Positions 47,449 to 59,499 of a stretch of 64,000 bases of DNA are shown piece after piece (the stretch's first letter is position 1; each line of letters opens with the position of its first letter). Position numbers and translations under genes: made by a program. The stretch spans positions 1,984,001 to 2,048,000 of the forward strand of contig NC_085890.1 in assembly GCF_035222375.1 (NCBI RefSeq), written 5' to 3'. The notes beneath the pieces were generated by a model. It ran no database searches, was not told the origin of the DNA, and saw only the letters and a program-made list of their open reading frames with translations. Origin of the DNA: Podospora pseudocomata. Its lineage: Eukaryota > Ascomycota > Sordariomycetes > Sordariales > Podosporaceae.

Positions 47449-48988
47449 ATGGACACATATCTCAAATATCTGTCTGAGACCGTTCTCGCGGAGGAAAAGG
47501 TGGTATGTACAGGGCATTTCCGGGCTGTTATGGCATTTGACACTTGCTAACATGGACAGGTCGATTATGTTCTGTTGAGCCAGACTCTCCAAGTGCCGGT
47601 CAACATTGCCAAGCAGTACGTTTCCCACTCAAGGTTCATTCAGAAAGACTCTACTGATTTGTTGCGACAGGATGCTCTATGAGTTTCACCGGACTCAAAA
47701 TGCGAAGCGCCCTGGAAGTGTACATGCCACTTATCTCATCTATGGAGTGAAGTACAACACCAATTCTCAGAATGGAGGAGACGAGGACATGCCCGATGCG
47801 GACTCGGTGACCGACGTTGTTCCTGTCTACCATCTTCACCTGGTCACAGAGGAGAAGCTTAGAGGTGAGTTTCCAAGCTCCAGCCCGGTGTCACATTCAA
47901 GGGCATGTGCTTATTGTCTGTAAGATGTTCTGGCGGAATATGAAGAGGTTGCGACAATTCACGTCTACAGCGTCTCTCCGCAACCCGTCAAGGTTTGTTG
48001 CTGATTCATCGATGCTCCGAACCACGACCAAGCTGACACTCTTCTCAGGACATGGCCTTGCTGGCAGATCTCGCGCAAGAGGTCCGCAAAAGTGACAAAC
48101 AGGTCCCAGTCAGCATAACCAACCCCAATGTGCGCACTCGGGAGCGAAAGGGCCTTGGTCCCAAAGCCGCCACTGCTGCCACGGCTGCTGTCAAGCAACA
48201 ACCAAAAGCCACTTCAGCGGTCAAGGAGGAACCCAAGGTCGCTGTGGAAACCAAGCCAGCTGAGCAAACCAAGCCAGCTGTAAAGACCGAGAAACCTGCA
48301 AAGGCCGCAACTTCAGCCCCGGCCAAGAAGCCTGCACCTGCCAGGAGCTCTGGTATCATGGCTGCCTTTTCCAAGGCGGCAGCACTGCCCAAGAAAGAAA
48401 AATCATCAAAGCCGGCGTCACCAGCTGTCACGGAGACGAACACGCCGGCACTGTCTGACGAAGATGACGACGAAGAGGAGATGCCCCAGCCAAAGGCTCG
48501 TCCCAAGCCCGGATCCAAAACCAAGAAACAGAGGGAGGAGGATTTGCGGCGCATGATGGAAGAGGACGATAGCGAGGAGACGCCGGCTTCAGAGAGAGCT
48601 GAGTCTCCCGAAGAACCTGAGCCTGAGCCGATGGAAGCAGAGGAAGAGGCGCCAGAACCTGTCGAGGAAGAGAAGGAGGTTGTTGAAACAACGAGCAACG
48701 GGCGCCGGCGTGGTAAGAGAAGAGTGATGCGGAAGAAGCAGATTATGGATGAGCAAGGATACCTTGGTAAGTTCCTACGATCAGTTCTCAACTATCACGA
48801 GGCTAACATTCTGCCCAGTTACCATCCAAGAACCTGGGTGGGAGTCTTTCTCGGAAGATGAAGCTCCTCCGCCGCCCAAGGTCGTCAAGACCACCAGCTC
48901 TGCTTCTTCAACCCAGGGTTCCAAGGCGAAGAGGCCGGCGGCCAAAGGTCAAGGCAGCATTATGTCTTTCTTTTCCAAGAAGGCTTGA
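47449..48988 (+). CDS. POL32: DNA polymerase delta subunit 3 (Pol32/Cdc27 family)
   Basis: The non-catalytic subunit of DNA polymerase delta, linking the polymerase to PCNA in lagging-strand synthesis and break-induced replication. Six exons: 47449-47502, 47560-47615, 47671-47864, 47925-47992, 48049-48766 and 48819-48988, giving 419 aa. The N-terminal Cdc27 domain (residues 1 to about 150) contains YLSETVLAEEKVVDYVLLSQ, the conserved AKQMLYEFH and HATYLIYG. The middle is a disordered Lys/Pro/Ala/Glu-rich linker. The extreme C-terminus is a canonical PCNA-interacting PIP box, Q408-x2-I411-x2-F414-F415 (QGSIMSFF), four residues from the end, the usual Pol32 position. No single exon is recognisable alone, so the gene is easily mis-annotated. 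Confidence 0.92.
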
Positions 48989-49480
48989 ATGTGTTTCTAG
49001 TAGATGTAACCACGCTTGTCTTAAAAGACGGCCAAATGATTTAATATTCATGAGCATGAAGCATACAAATTCACACATGAGATCTCATGTTCAGATGTCG
49101 GAGGTGAAGGCTGCATGGGTTCCTGGCTCCGACGACGGTCAGCGGCTCTTCCCCGCATTTGCCAGGATTCCTAGCTCGCCAAGCCTAGGGCTGCAGGAGA
49201 GCTTCCAAGGCTGTTTGTTATCTTATCCGGTGTCAGCACAACGTTAACTTCCCCCAAGGAATGGTCTCCAAGTCTTGTGCCCGCTGCTCAATTGACACTT
49301 TGACAACAACCCTCCGAGTAATTTCCATATCGGAGGTCATATTTTTGCCTTCTCGTTCTTATAAAAGCATGTGGAGAGTGTTATGATGCGTTGCGATTGT
49401 CCCTGAGCCAGCCCGTCATCGGTTTCACCCCACCATAAACCCCGATTGTTCACAGAAGCGCAAGAGTGCGCGCGGCAACG
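48989..49480. other. Intergenic region between POL32 and the GH125 gene
   Basis: About 490 bp, head-to-tail. No gene or strong motif seen. Confidence 0.6.
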
Positions 49481-51219
49481 ATGGCTCAACTTCGATGGAG
49501 CTCTCTCTTGCTGCCATTGCTGGCTTTGGACTATGCGCCAGCATCGGCAACAGTTGGAGATTACACGAACCAAGAGCCGCTGACGCACAAGTTTGACAAA
49601 TCGGCTTGTCCAGACTACGCCCACTACGCTACCTATCCCCAGTAAGGCAATTTCTCAGCAGCTCCATGATTGCTTGGACACAGGTAGAAACTAAGCATTC
49701 CCACCACAGCGGACCATACTCCAAAGGACCCCTCGAACTCCCCTTCCAAAGACCCGACCCACGATGCCGAACATTCCAGTCCGACGCAATCGAAAAGGTC
49801 ATCAAGGACGTCACCTCTCGGATGAAAGACCCAGACCTTGCGCGCCTGTTTGAGAACGCTTTCCCTTCCACGACAGACACGACGGTCAGGTTCCATACAG
49901 ACGGAAAAGACGAAAAGATCAAGAAGAAGCTCCAGGAGAGAGAAAAGGGGAACAGCTTCCGGGAGGATGGCGAGTGGGAAGGGCCACAGTCGTTCATCAT
50001 CACGGGGGATATCATTGCTGAATGGTTGCGGGATAGCACCAACCAGCTTAAGCCGTATCAACCCCTTGCGCTGAAGGATCCGGCGATCTACACTCTGATT
50101 CTGGGGGCGATCAACACCCAGAGCGAATATGTCATCCAGAGCCCTTACTGCAACGCGTTTCAACCACCGCCTATTTCGGGACTTCCGGTGAGCATGAACG
50201 GCCAGGACGACACGGTTCACCCGGTATATGAACCGAACGTTGTGTTTGAGTGCAAATACGAGCTTGACTCTGTCGCGCACTTTTTGGCGTTGGGCAATGA
50301 GTTTCATAAGCAGACGAATAGCAAGGAGTTCATCAACCCCCGCTGGCGGAAGGCTGTGAGGAACGTTCTGAGGGTGTTGGAGTCGCAGAGCCAGCCGACG
50401 TTTGATTCTGCCACGGGTGGGTACAGGTTGAACGAGTATACTTTTCAACGGAGGACCAATACCGGGACGGAGACGCTTAATCTTCAGGGTGTGGGGAATC
50501 CGCTGAACAATGGGACTGGGCTGGTGAGGTCTGCGTTCCGACCCAGTGACGATGCGACGATTTTTGGGTTTTTCATCCCGGCTAATGCGCAGATGAGTGT
50601 TGAGCTCGGGCGGGCCGCGGCTGTGCTGAGGAAGACGGGGGATGAGGGTGATAGGCTGCTTGCGGAGGAGATGGAGGGGTACAGCAAGAGGATGAGGGAG
50701 GGGATTTGGGAGCATGGGGTTGTTACGCATAGGAAGTATGGCAGGGTTTTTGCTTATGAGGTTGACGGGTTTGGGAGTGCGTTGATGATGGATGATGCGA
50801 ATTATCCGTCGCTTTTGGCGCTGCCGTTGATGGGGTTTGTTGGGGTGGAGGATGAGGTGTATCAGAATACGAGGAGGATGTTGCTGGAGAAGGAGGGGAA
50901 TCCGTATTATTTGAAGGGGAGGGACTTTAGGGGGATTGGGGGGCCGCACATTGGGTTGCAGAACGCGTGGCCGATGAGCTTGTTGGTTCAGGCGAGGACG
51001 AGTGGGGATGATGAAGAGATTAGGGAGTGTCTTGGGTTGGTGTTGAGGGGGAGTCGGTTGGGGTTGGTGCATGAGAGTGTTGATGTTAATTGGGTGACCA
51101 GTTATACGAGGAGTTGGTTTGCGTGGGCTAATGGGGTGTTTGCCGAGACGGTTTTGGATCTGGCGAGGAGGAAGCCCGAGTTGATTTTTGAGGATGGGAG
51201 GCCGTATGAGATATCGTGA
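49481..51219 (+). CDS. GH125 exo-alpha-1,6-mannosidase, secreted
   Basis: Glycoside hydrolase family 125 (DUF1237 / Mug157-like); family members remove terminal alpha-1,6-mannose from glycans. Exons: 49481-49641 and 49710-51219, giving 556 aa. A clear signal peptide covers about residues 1-23 (MAQLRWSSLLLPLLALDYAP, cleavage after SASA-like sequence), so the protein enters the secretory pathway. Family motifs: GPQSFIITGDIIAEWLRDST, SEYVIQSPYCNAFQPPP, FECKYELDSVAHFLALG, SAFRPSDDATIFGFFIPANA, and near the C-terminus VHESVDVNWVTSYTRSWFAW. Length fits the family. The intron begins inside the codon for residue 54. Starting at an ATG inside or after the intron would lose the signal peptide. The 3' third is very G-rich. 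Confidence 0.92.
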
Positions 51220-51724
51220 GGGTGGCTTTTGGGGTTTGATTCGGCTTGGTTATCTCTCTTGTTCTTCTTCTTTTCGGATAGCATTGGGCATTGGTGACTG
51301 GTTATCATATCATTCAGAGGGAGCTGTGATGGCTGGAGTCTTGTATACCTTGGCTACTTTCTCGTCTCGTAAGAAATGACGATATTATTCTCCCGACGCA
51401 CAACAGCAGGGTTATGGAATTCGGCGGTACGTTGGAAACAAATTCGAGCTGGCGTCTGCGGTTTGCGACCATGAGAGGGGCTGAAAGAAAGCCGATGGTC
51501 ATGTCAGATCACCTCGGTCAGCCTGACCATCAAGGTACCCATGAAGAAGAGGGAAATATGCTCGGGAACGACAACAGAAGCTGCTGCCAACATGTATTCG
51601 CGGGCAGTGTGATGAGTTGGTGAGAAAAACAAAGTAATTAATTTTACTGTTCTTTTATCATTACTCCTCCCTGTTCGCTTTCCACTCAGACAACCCTTCA
51701 TCAATTCAGCGTAACGTCCCCCTT
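51220..51724. other. Convergent intergenic region (GH125 / DPB3-like)
   Basis: About 500 bp between converging genes. Nothing recognised. Confidence 0.65.
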
Positions 51725-52309
51725 CTAGCCCGTCATATCAACATCCCCATCATCATTCCCCCCCCTCCTCGCAACAACCGCCTCCGCCTCAGCCTCCAAC
51801 TGCGCGTTCGGATCCCCAGCATCACTCGTGCTCAAAATCCTGCTCCGTTGAACTCCCCCATCCGGCGAACTCCCAGCCCCATTGGCAGCGACCTTGTGTT
51901 TCTTCCCATTGGGCATCCCCCCCTCAGGCTGATCCCCACTCGGTTTATCCCCGCCCTTGACCCTCGTCCTGGCAGCAGCGGCTTTGCCTTTGACGTCCTT
52001 GTAGGAGGTCGTCTTGGGAACCACGTCCTCGAGGAATTCCAAGTTGTCCTGGTGGGCGACGGCGTTGGCAATGTCTTTGTACTGGATGTTTCGGCGGGGT
52101 TTCCGCTCGAGTTTTGTTTTCTCCTGGGCTTGCTCGGCGAGGTACTGGACGAACATTTCGGTCGCGAGGGTGATGACGAAGGCTGCGTTGTTGGAGCAGA
52201 CTTGGATGTCGGGGTCTTGGGCGATGATTTTTTTGACGCGGGTGAGGGGGAGCTGGGTTTGGCCGGTGACTTCCTTGCGGGGGGGGATGGCGGTGGTGTT
52301 GTAGGGCAT
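51725..52309 (-). CDS. DPB3: Histone-fold protein, Dpb3/CHRAC/NF-Y type (DNA polymerase epsilon small subunit)
   Basis: Single exon, 194 aa. The histone-fold domain of the CBF/NF-Y/archaeal class spans about residues 20-95 (LPLTRVKKIIAQDPDIQV, SNNAAFVITLATEMFVQYLA, RNIQYKDIANAVAHQDNLEF). The rest is a disordered Lys/Gly/Ala/Asp-rich tail ending GDVDMTG. Valine and lysine choices in helix 1 (RVKKIIAQD) fit the Dpb3/POLE4/CHRAC15 group better than NF-YB or NF-YC, which carry other signature residues. The probable role is polymerase epsilon or chromatin-accessibility complex subunit, paired with a Dpb4-like partner outside this window. ACGCG motifs lie about 200 bp upstream. Divergent from the CLC gene, sharing a 501-bp region. 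Confidence 0.82.
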   Translation of the reverse strand: MPYNTTAIPPRKEVTGQTQLPLTRVKKIIAQDPDIQVCSNNAAFVITLATEMFVQYLAEQAQEKTKLERKPRRNIQYKDIANAVAHQDNLEFLEDVVPKTTSYKDVKGKAAAARTRVKGGDKPSGDQPEGGMPNGKKHKVAANGAGSSPDGGVQRSRILSTSDAGDPNAQLEAEAEAVVARRGGNDDGDVDMTG

Positions 52310-52810
52310 CTTGATGAGATGGGGAGTGAGGGGTGGCGAGATGGAGGATTCGGTGTGGTGAGGGTGGTTACTTCTCTTAAACTGTGTCTCTGAAAAGAAG
52401 CAGTGGCGCTTCGGGTGAAGCTGGTATGAATTGGCCGTCCTTGCTAATCAGACTGATACCTGATGATGTGAATGAGGCTGTCGTCAAGTCAAAAGATCAA
52501 GACACGGCGCGTGAGACGCGATCAAAGGATCCATGGCGCGCGCATCCAATCAAATCTACAGGCCTCAAAGTGAGGTGTCGTTGAGAACCCCACCGAAAGC
52601 TGCCAGGGACGAACGAGTTGAATTAGCGGCTGAGCCAAGCCTTTTTCCAGGCGGGGGGGACCCCTCTGATTGAGAGCCGCTGAGTCCACCACACCACATG
52701 TCATCAGCCTTGTAGCGACGCAATCGCGATCACCAGCCTCCTCTTGATTTCCAGGTCAACCACCTAATGACCCAAATACCGCCAGCGACAAACAGGTGGC
52801 CCGGGGCGCC
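52310..52810. other. Divergent promoter region of DPB3-like (-) and CLC (+) genes
   Basis: 501 bp with GC-rich cell-cycle-type motifs near 52508-52520. No gene. Confidence 0.65.
52508..52520. promoter_or_regulatory. Two ACGCG motifs on opposite strands upstream of the DPB3-like gene
   Basis: ACGCG at 52516-52520 on the plus strand and at 52508-52512 on the minus strand (CGCGT), about 200 bp before the DPB3-like start. MCB-like. Confidence 0.45.
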
Positions 52811-55614
52811 ATGAATCCGCAATCACGATCGACGTCCTACTCGTCGACCCTGGCACCACGAGCAGTGCGACGCCCGTCCGTCAGCTCGAGACTGTCCTTT
52901 GCGGTTTCCAACGCCGAGAGGGGGGAGAACAGTAATGGCCAGGGGATGGCGGTGCAACACCAGATAGAGGAGGAGATAGCAAAGATCAAGCGCTACGAGG
53001 TTGGTGGTCCTTTCCTCGTTCACGTTCGTGGACCATTAGCTAATATCTTCTTGTGTGCTTAGGATTTCACAACCATCGGTATGCTCCTCCCAACCCTCAT
53101 GACCATGGGCGCATTGCCAGCACTGACCAAACTCGGAAAACAGACTGGGTGCAAGACGCCGCCCGTGAACAACTACGCAGAAAGTCACGAAGGAAACGAA
53201 CCGCGGGTCTCTACGACACAGGCCGATTCGACTGGAAGCAGAGGATACTAGAGTCTTACGAGGCAGCACAGGGATGGATCGTCGTAACCATCATCGGCGC
53301 CGCTATCGGCCTCAACGCCGCCCTTCTCAACATCATCACCGAATGGCTTTCCGACATCAAGCTTGGGTATTGCAAGACGGGGTTCTACCTGAACGAAAAC
53401 TTTTGCTGTTGGGGGGAAGACAACGGGTGCGCCGACTGGCATAGGTGGACGGGGTTTGAGCCAGTGAATTATGTTATTTATATCATATTTGCGGTTGGTG
53501 TTGACGGGATGCCTTTGTGCTCTGAAGTTATGCTGACTGGGTGACAGATTTGTTTCTCTTTTACGGCAGCGACGCTTGTCAAATCATACGCCCCCTACGC
53601 GGCTGGATCGGGCATCTCAGAGATCAAATGCATCATCGCAGGCTTTGTCATGAAGGGCTTTCTTGGTTTCTGGACCCTCCTCATCAAATCCATCGCCTTA
53701 CCTCTCGCCATCGGTTCTGGTCTCTCGGTTGGAAAAGAAGGGCCCAGCGTCCACTACGCCGTCTGCACCGGCAACGTCATCTCGAGAATGTTTACCAAGT
53801 ACAGACGAAACGCCTCCAAAACCAGGGAGATCCTCAGCGCGTGCGCCGCGGCAGGTGTGGCGGTTGCTTTTGGCAGTCCCATCGGAGGTGTGCTCTTCTC
53901 TCTTGAAGAGATGTCTAGTTACTTCCCCCTCAAGACAATGTGGCGCAGTTACTTTTGCGCTCTGGTCGCGACGGCTGTTCTCGCGGCCATGAACCCTTTT
54001 CGTACTGGACAGCTGGTTATGTTCCAGGTCAAGTACGACAGGACGTGGCACTTTTTCGAGGTGGTGTTTTACATCATCATTGGGATCTTTGGGGGGTTGT
54101 ATGGTGCTTTTGTCATGAAGTGGAACCTGAGAGTGCAGGCGTTTCGGAAGAAGTACCTGTCCAACTACGCCATCTTGGAGGCGACGCTGCTGGCGGCCGC
54201 GACGGCGATTGTCTGCTACCCCAACGCGTTTCTGAGGATTGAGATGACGGAGAGCATGGAGATTTTGTTTTTGGAGTGTGAAGGCGCGGAGGATTACCAC
54301 GGGTTGTGCGAGCCGGATCATCGGCTGAGGAACGTGGTTTCGTTGTTGGTGGCTACGGTGGTGAGGGTTTTCTTTGTGATTATCTCGTATGGGTGCAAGG
54401 TGCCGGCTGGGATATTTGTGCCGAGTATGGCGATTGGGGCGTCGTTTGGGAGGACGGTGGGGATTATCGTGCAGGCGTTGCATGAGGCGAATCCGGGGAG
54501 CGTGTTCTTTTCGACGTGCCAGCCGGATGTGCCGTGCATCACGCCGGGGACGTATGCGTTTTTGGGGGCGGCGGCGGCGTTGAGCGGGATCATGCATATC
54601 ACTGTTTCGGTGGTGGTTATTATGTTTGAGCTTACGGGGGCGCTGACTTACATCCTTCCGACGATGATTGTCGTCGGGGTGACCAAGGCAGTCAGCGAGT
54701 TGTTTGGGAAGGGGGGAATAGCGGATAGGATGATCTGGTTCAGCGGGTTTCCCTATCTTGACAACAAGGAGGACCACAATTTTGGGGTGCCCGTGTCCCA
54801 CGCTATGATTGCGGATGTGGTGTCGATCCCTTCGACGGGTCTCACGCTCAAGGCGGTGGAGCGACTCCTCTCCAAGGACTCTTACCAAGGTTTCCCAATT
54901 GTGGACGACGAAAACAACAAGATCCTGCTAGGTTACATTGGCCGGACGGAGCTCTGCTACGCGGCTGAGCGCGCGAGGAAAGAGAGGACCCTTTCGCCTC
55001 TGGCAAAGTGCACCTTTGCTCCTCGGACTAACATCGACCCAATCCCGACAATCTACGCCCCGGCCACCCCTTCTTCGTCTTCCGCTCCATATGGGGAGCA
55101 ACACGAACCAGACTACAGCACCTCGACCCAGACGACGATTGATTTCTCGCCTTATATCGACCTCACGCCCTTGTCGGTCCACCCTAGGTTGCCGCTGGAG
55201 ACGGTGATGGAGCTGTTTCGAAAGATTGGCCCGAGGGTGGTGCTGATCGAGCATAGGGGGCGCCTGATGGGGTTGGTCACGGTGAAGGACTGTCTGAAGT
55301 ATCAGTTCAAGGCTGAGGCGGCGGAGCATGGGGAGCGGGAGAGGGAGATGCTGGGGATTGAGGAGGAGGGGCAGGAGAGGGTTTGGGAGGTTATGAGGGG
55401 GATTGCGGGGTGGGTCAGTGACAGGGTGTCGGGGTGGAGTGGGGGGAGGGTTAGGTTGAGGGATAGCTGGGAGGGGAGTAGGGGGCAGGAGGCAGGGGGG
55501 ATATTGGAGGGGACGGAGATGGAGCTTGATGAGGGGGGTGGGGGGTTGGAGCAGGATGTTGAGGATGATGATGGTGGTGGGGGAACGAGGCGGAGGGGGA
55601 GTACAAGGAGGTGA
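52811..55614 (+). CDS. CLC-family chloride channel / Cl-/H+ antiporter (Gef1-like)
   Basis: An anion transporter, probably of endomembrane compartments like yeast Gef1. Exons: 52811-52999, 53063-53078 (16 nt), 53144-53493 and 53548-55614, giving 873 aa. Membrane signature motifs: GSGISEIKC, GKEGPSVH with the gating Glu near residue 249, and GIFVPSMAIGA. Two cytosolic CBS domains follow (VERLLSKDSYQGFPIVDD and VHPRLPLETVMELFRKIGP to LMGLVTVKDCLKYQF). The last 90 residues are Gly/Glu-rich low complexity. The 16-nt second exon (DFTTI) is needed to join the N-terminus to DWVQDAAREQ, a segment typical of CLC-3/4/5-type N-termini. Two introns use the weaker GTTGGT donor. Confidence 0.93.
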
Positions 55615-57065
55615 TGTGCGGTTATGAATCTAGAAGAGATGTGTGTATGATGTATGTGTAAGGCGTTTTGGAAAACGGGGTGGGTTTTTTGGGTTATTAC
55701 AACAAATATTGTGTTTGGGTAATGGGAGGTGCGGGAGATGGAATGGGGGTGTATCTAGCGCTTTATTTTGCGCAATGGAAGATAGAAATCTAGTCGCACT
55801 GTCAAAGTGCGTTGTTACACAAGGACGGACCCATTTGTTTGGCGGAAAAGGGGGCCCGGGGGGAGCGGATGCGGGACCGGAACGGAACCGCGCCCGGTGG
55901 TAGCCGCCACTTGCCCCCCTAGAGCACGGCATGAGATTTGGTCCAATCATTTGGTTCGGGGAAGACGGAGGTTCGACAAGGGATTTCAACATGGCATAGA
56001 GATTTCTACCCTTGCTCCCTGCTGGGGAGCTTGATTGTAGGTAAGACATCACTGAAACCTCTGACGCCGTTTCGATTTCAGCCATCCTACCGTCTCTTTG
56101 CCTATAACTCGCTGTCTCACCGACGAGTGGCAGAGATGAAGATGTTCGTGACCCTATCTTGCGTTCAGCCAGTCGGCCTGTGCTTTGCATTGGCGTCGTG
56201 TTGGCTGGATGCAAGACGAACCTTGACGGTGCATGGAAACTCTAGGTGGAAAAGGTCGTACAGCTGACCAAATGTAGTTTTTCAGGGTCTCCTTGCGAGA
56301 CGTTACCCAACACCATCTGCCTATCGTGAAGACCTGCATGTTTTCGTGGTGTTCATCTGAACAATGGCCTTGTCAAGACCGGTTCGGACCATGGTGAACA
56401 CGTCAAGCGATCAACGGGTATTGGACAGAAGGTCCGTGCCACCTTCAAAGACTCCAACGCCGGCCCACCCGATTGATAGAGTGACGACACCAACATTCTT
56501 GAAATTGGTCCTCCAACTTGCTTCCACCTCCCATGCCACCCTTGATACCATCGCGAAACCACCAGAAATCCAACACGAACAAGGTTTCGGCTGTGGTTTT
56601 CGTTTTCTGACGCTGGCTGCTGTATCCGACGATATTTGGGCTCTCCGACTTGGAATAACGTAAAGAAACGGGTCACATGGTCTGGTTAGCCGTGCCACCC
56701 CTCTAGATGACCCACCGAGATCGGTGCCAACCGGCAGGATAGCGCCGCTGTGGTTCAACCACCCCCGGGGTGACTGCCTCCCAGTTGGAAGTCCCTTCCA
56801 CCGCCATTTTGTCCTTTTCAACATCCTCAAACCCCATCCTTTATCCTATCCATCGACCCTCAAGACTCCTCTGAACAACCACAAGACATCAACAACATCC
56901 TCATTGATTGTTGACCATCCTTTGGACCATCATCCGCTCTGTGAATCTTATTGCCGGCCATCCCGTTGAGCTCCACACCAACGGACAGTATCGGAGCCCT
57001 TCCAACCCGTCAACCATCTTGCAACGTGTTCCTCCCAAGTCGCAGTCCGCTTCGCAATCTTCAGT
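55615..57065. other. 1.45 kb intergenic region upstream of cysteine dioxygenase
   Basis: No gene supported. The last 250 bp (about 56,815-57,065) is C/A/T-rich without G runs and free of recognisable coding sequence, consistent with promoter and 5' leader. Confidence 0.6.
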
Positions 57066-57806
57066 ATGGCGGTTGGTATCGTTCAGACTGTTCGCCCTGG
57101 CACCCTGACTGCCTTTGAGTGCAGCCTCAATGTCGACATGAACCGCTTCGACAGGCTGGTCCTGGCACTCAAGGAAGCTCTAGGACCATCATCTGGTCTG
57201 ACGTCGGACGATGTGGACGTCGAGTTCCTGACCAAGCTGATGAAGGATTACAAGTCCGACGAGAGGGAATGGGCCAAGTTCGCCATGGGCGACGCTAGCA
57301 GAGGATACACTAGGAACCTAGTGGACGAAGGCAACGGCAAGAGCAACTTGGTATGTCTCCCCGCCCAGTGTTGACCCCTGACGGGAGGGTTTGTTTACTT
57401 GCCCCTGAGCGATTGACTGATTGGACGAAAACAGCTTGTTCTCGTGTGGTCTCCTGGAAAGGGGAGCCCCATCCATGACCACGGCAACGCGCATTGCCTG
57501 ATGAAAATCCTCCGCGGCGACTTGACAGAAACGAGATATGCCTTTCCCGAGGCGGGTGAGGAGGAGGAGAAGCCAATGAAAGTGATATCGGAGAAGGTGT
57601 ACAAGGAGAACCAGGTAGCATACATGGCCGATGAGCTCGGTGTACACAGGGTCTGGAACAGAGGCAGCGACTTCGCTGTCTCACTTCACTTGTACACGCC
57701 ACCAAATGTTGCGAAGGGGGGTTGCCATATCTTCAATGAAGAGACAGGGAAGAAAAGCCACATCAAGAACTGCGGGTACTACTCGGCGTATGGAAAGAAG
57801 TTGTGA
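57066..57806 (+). CDS. CDO1: Cysteine dioxygenase
   Basis: An Fe(II) enzyme that oxidises L-cysteine to cysteine sulfinate, controlling cysteine levels and feeding taurine/sulfate production. Exons: 57066-57350 and 57435-57806, giving 218 aa. Cupin ligands are His109, His111 ([10 protein letters not shown]) and His166 (GVHRVWN). Cys116 and Tyr182 (LHLYTPP) occupy the positions of the Cys-Tyr thioether cofactor of the mammalian enzyme (Cys93-Tyr157), so this member has the crosslink-capable form. An arginine-containing N-terminal segment ([20 protein letters not shown]) is also conserved. The 84-nt intron has phase 0. The start context is CAGTATGGC; no upstream in-frame ATG is closer. Length is normal for fungal homologues. 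Confidence 0.94.
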
Positions 57807-59499
57807 GAAAGGGGAGGCTGTTGTTGTCATGGGAATAATAAGGGAAGCCGGCGTTTGGTTGTCAGCACTTGCTGCTCGGAGTTGGAGGGATTTGCTTTTG
57901 GATAATGATCATGACCACACCAAGTAGCGTAGTGATAATGCAGACTGATTTGACAATGAGAGATGTACTTCCCTACGAACTGAACATTGTTGTTGTTGTC
58001 CTTGACTGTTGAAGCGTGCCATCGTGATGTGGATAATGGTCCCAAGGAGGAAGTGGCTCTCGGGGTACTGGTTGTCAAATGCTGGGTGAGTGTCGCATCG
58101 CAACAAAAGGGGTACCGATGGAATACAGGGGAAAGGGAGACATCTCCAGGCGGTCGCAGGTGCTGTAGAGAAGAGGAAATAGGGAGAAAAGGAGGAGAAA
58201 GGGTCGATGTCGTCGACACCTCAAGGCCATGTTCTTCCAACCCATCCATTTTGGGACTAGCGCGGATTGCACCATCGATTGCCAATGAGAAACAGACCCA
58301 CTCTGGAGCATCCTTCACCGTGGGCTGTCACGGGACTCGGCACGTGTTTCCTTCGAGGCATCTGTCTTTCACCGTTCAGTCCTGAGCGGCTTCTTTGAAG
58401 AATCCATGGCCTCAGCACAGTCTGTTGAATCAGTATGCATATGCCCCTCCCGTGGATTCATCATAGCCACCACCGTGGTGACGATGTCTTCTTCGTCATC
58501 TACTCTCGGGATCTTCGGCTTAACTCGGGGGGAACGACTTGCTCAGCGTCGCAGGATCAGTTCTTTTAGATCCTTCTAATGCGATGCTACGCACTTCGAA
58601 ATGAACCAGCAAGTCTTCCAGCATGCACGGTTCTCGAGTCCGATTGTTCACTAGCGCAAGCTTCTCCTCGTGAGCCGGAGGGAATGAAGCCGGTCCAGGG
58701 CTCCCGTCTTTCTTACCTTCCTATCTGACCGGGTTGTGTAACCCATCACCAAGTACCGATCTGTGCCGTCCGATGTGCCTGACTTCGGATGTTGCTGTCT
58801 CGTTTTATCTGACACTTGCGTTACCCACAAACGGTTTCTCCCACGTTTACCAGCTACGCAGGAGTCCAGACTACGCCAATCAAGCCGCGTTCAAACAAAG
58901 CCTTGTTCCTGGTGGCTGGTTACCTGGCAATAAAACAGGTACTGGGCCCTGTGGAAGCTAATGTTCCGCGTGTCACTCCAAGTCGAGACACCGCCATGCT
59001 TTTGAACGAAACAGTGGATTTCATTCTCACTTGAGCGGTTTGGAGCAAGGCTCTTTCTTGATCCTCTCCAAGAAGTGGTCGCTGGTGGACAACTTGGGGA
59101 TGGTTGACTGAGGCACAGCACTTTGCGTCAACCAGTCGGACAGCCCCTTAGCTTTCTGCAACCCGACGCAGCCTACCTTATTTTCGCACTTGTCTGTTTG
59201 CATGACACCTTTGCCGCAGAGACGCAGCGGAGATCGTGAGGAAATCGTCCAAGAGCCCATCGTTCATCCCAAAGCGCCGCAGCCGGGGCCCCTCTGCTCA
59301 GCACAGCACCCGTGGCACCCGGACCGGCAGTGTGTAATCTGACATATGTCCATACTTGAACAGACTTGGGCTTCTACATTGTTCGTTGACAGCCACATTT
59401 ACACAACTATTTGTTTCTGACCCACATGCTTCCGCCTCGTTCTGGTATGTCACTTCAAACTTGGCGATGAGGATATTGGGCATATCTTGAGACTTCAAG
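57807..59499. other. 1.7 kb intergenic region
   Basis: Between cysteine dioxygenase and the receptor gene. No gene recognised on either strand. Confidence 0.55.

Noticed and set aside
49633-51072. 479-codon minus-strand open frame opposite the GH125 gene
   Set aside because: Antisense shadow, Pro/Arg/His/Ile-rich and low complexity. The plus strand has a full GH125 domain with signal peptide.
53698-54888. 396-codon minus-strand open frame opposite the CLC gene
   Set aside because: Arg/His-rich antisense shadow of conserved membrane segments.
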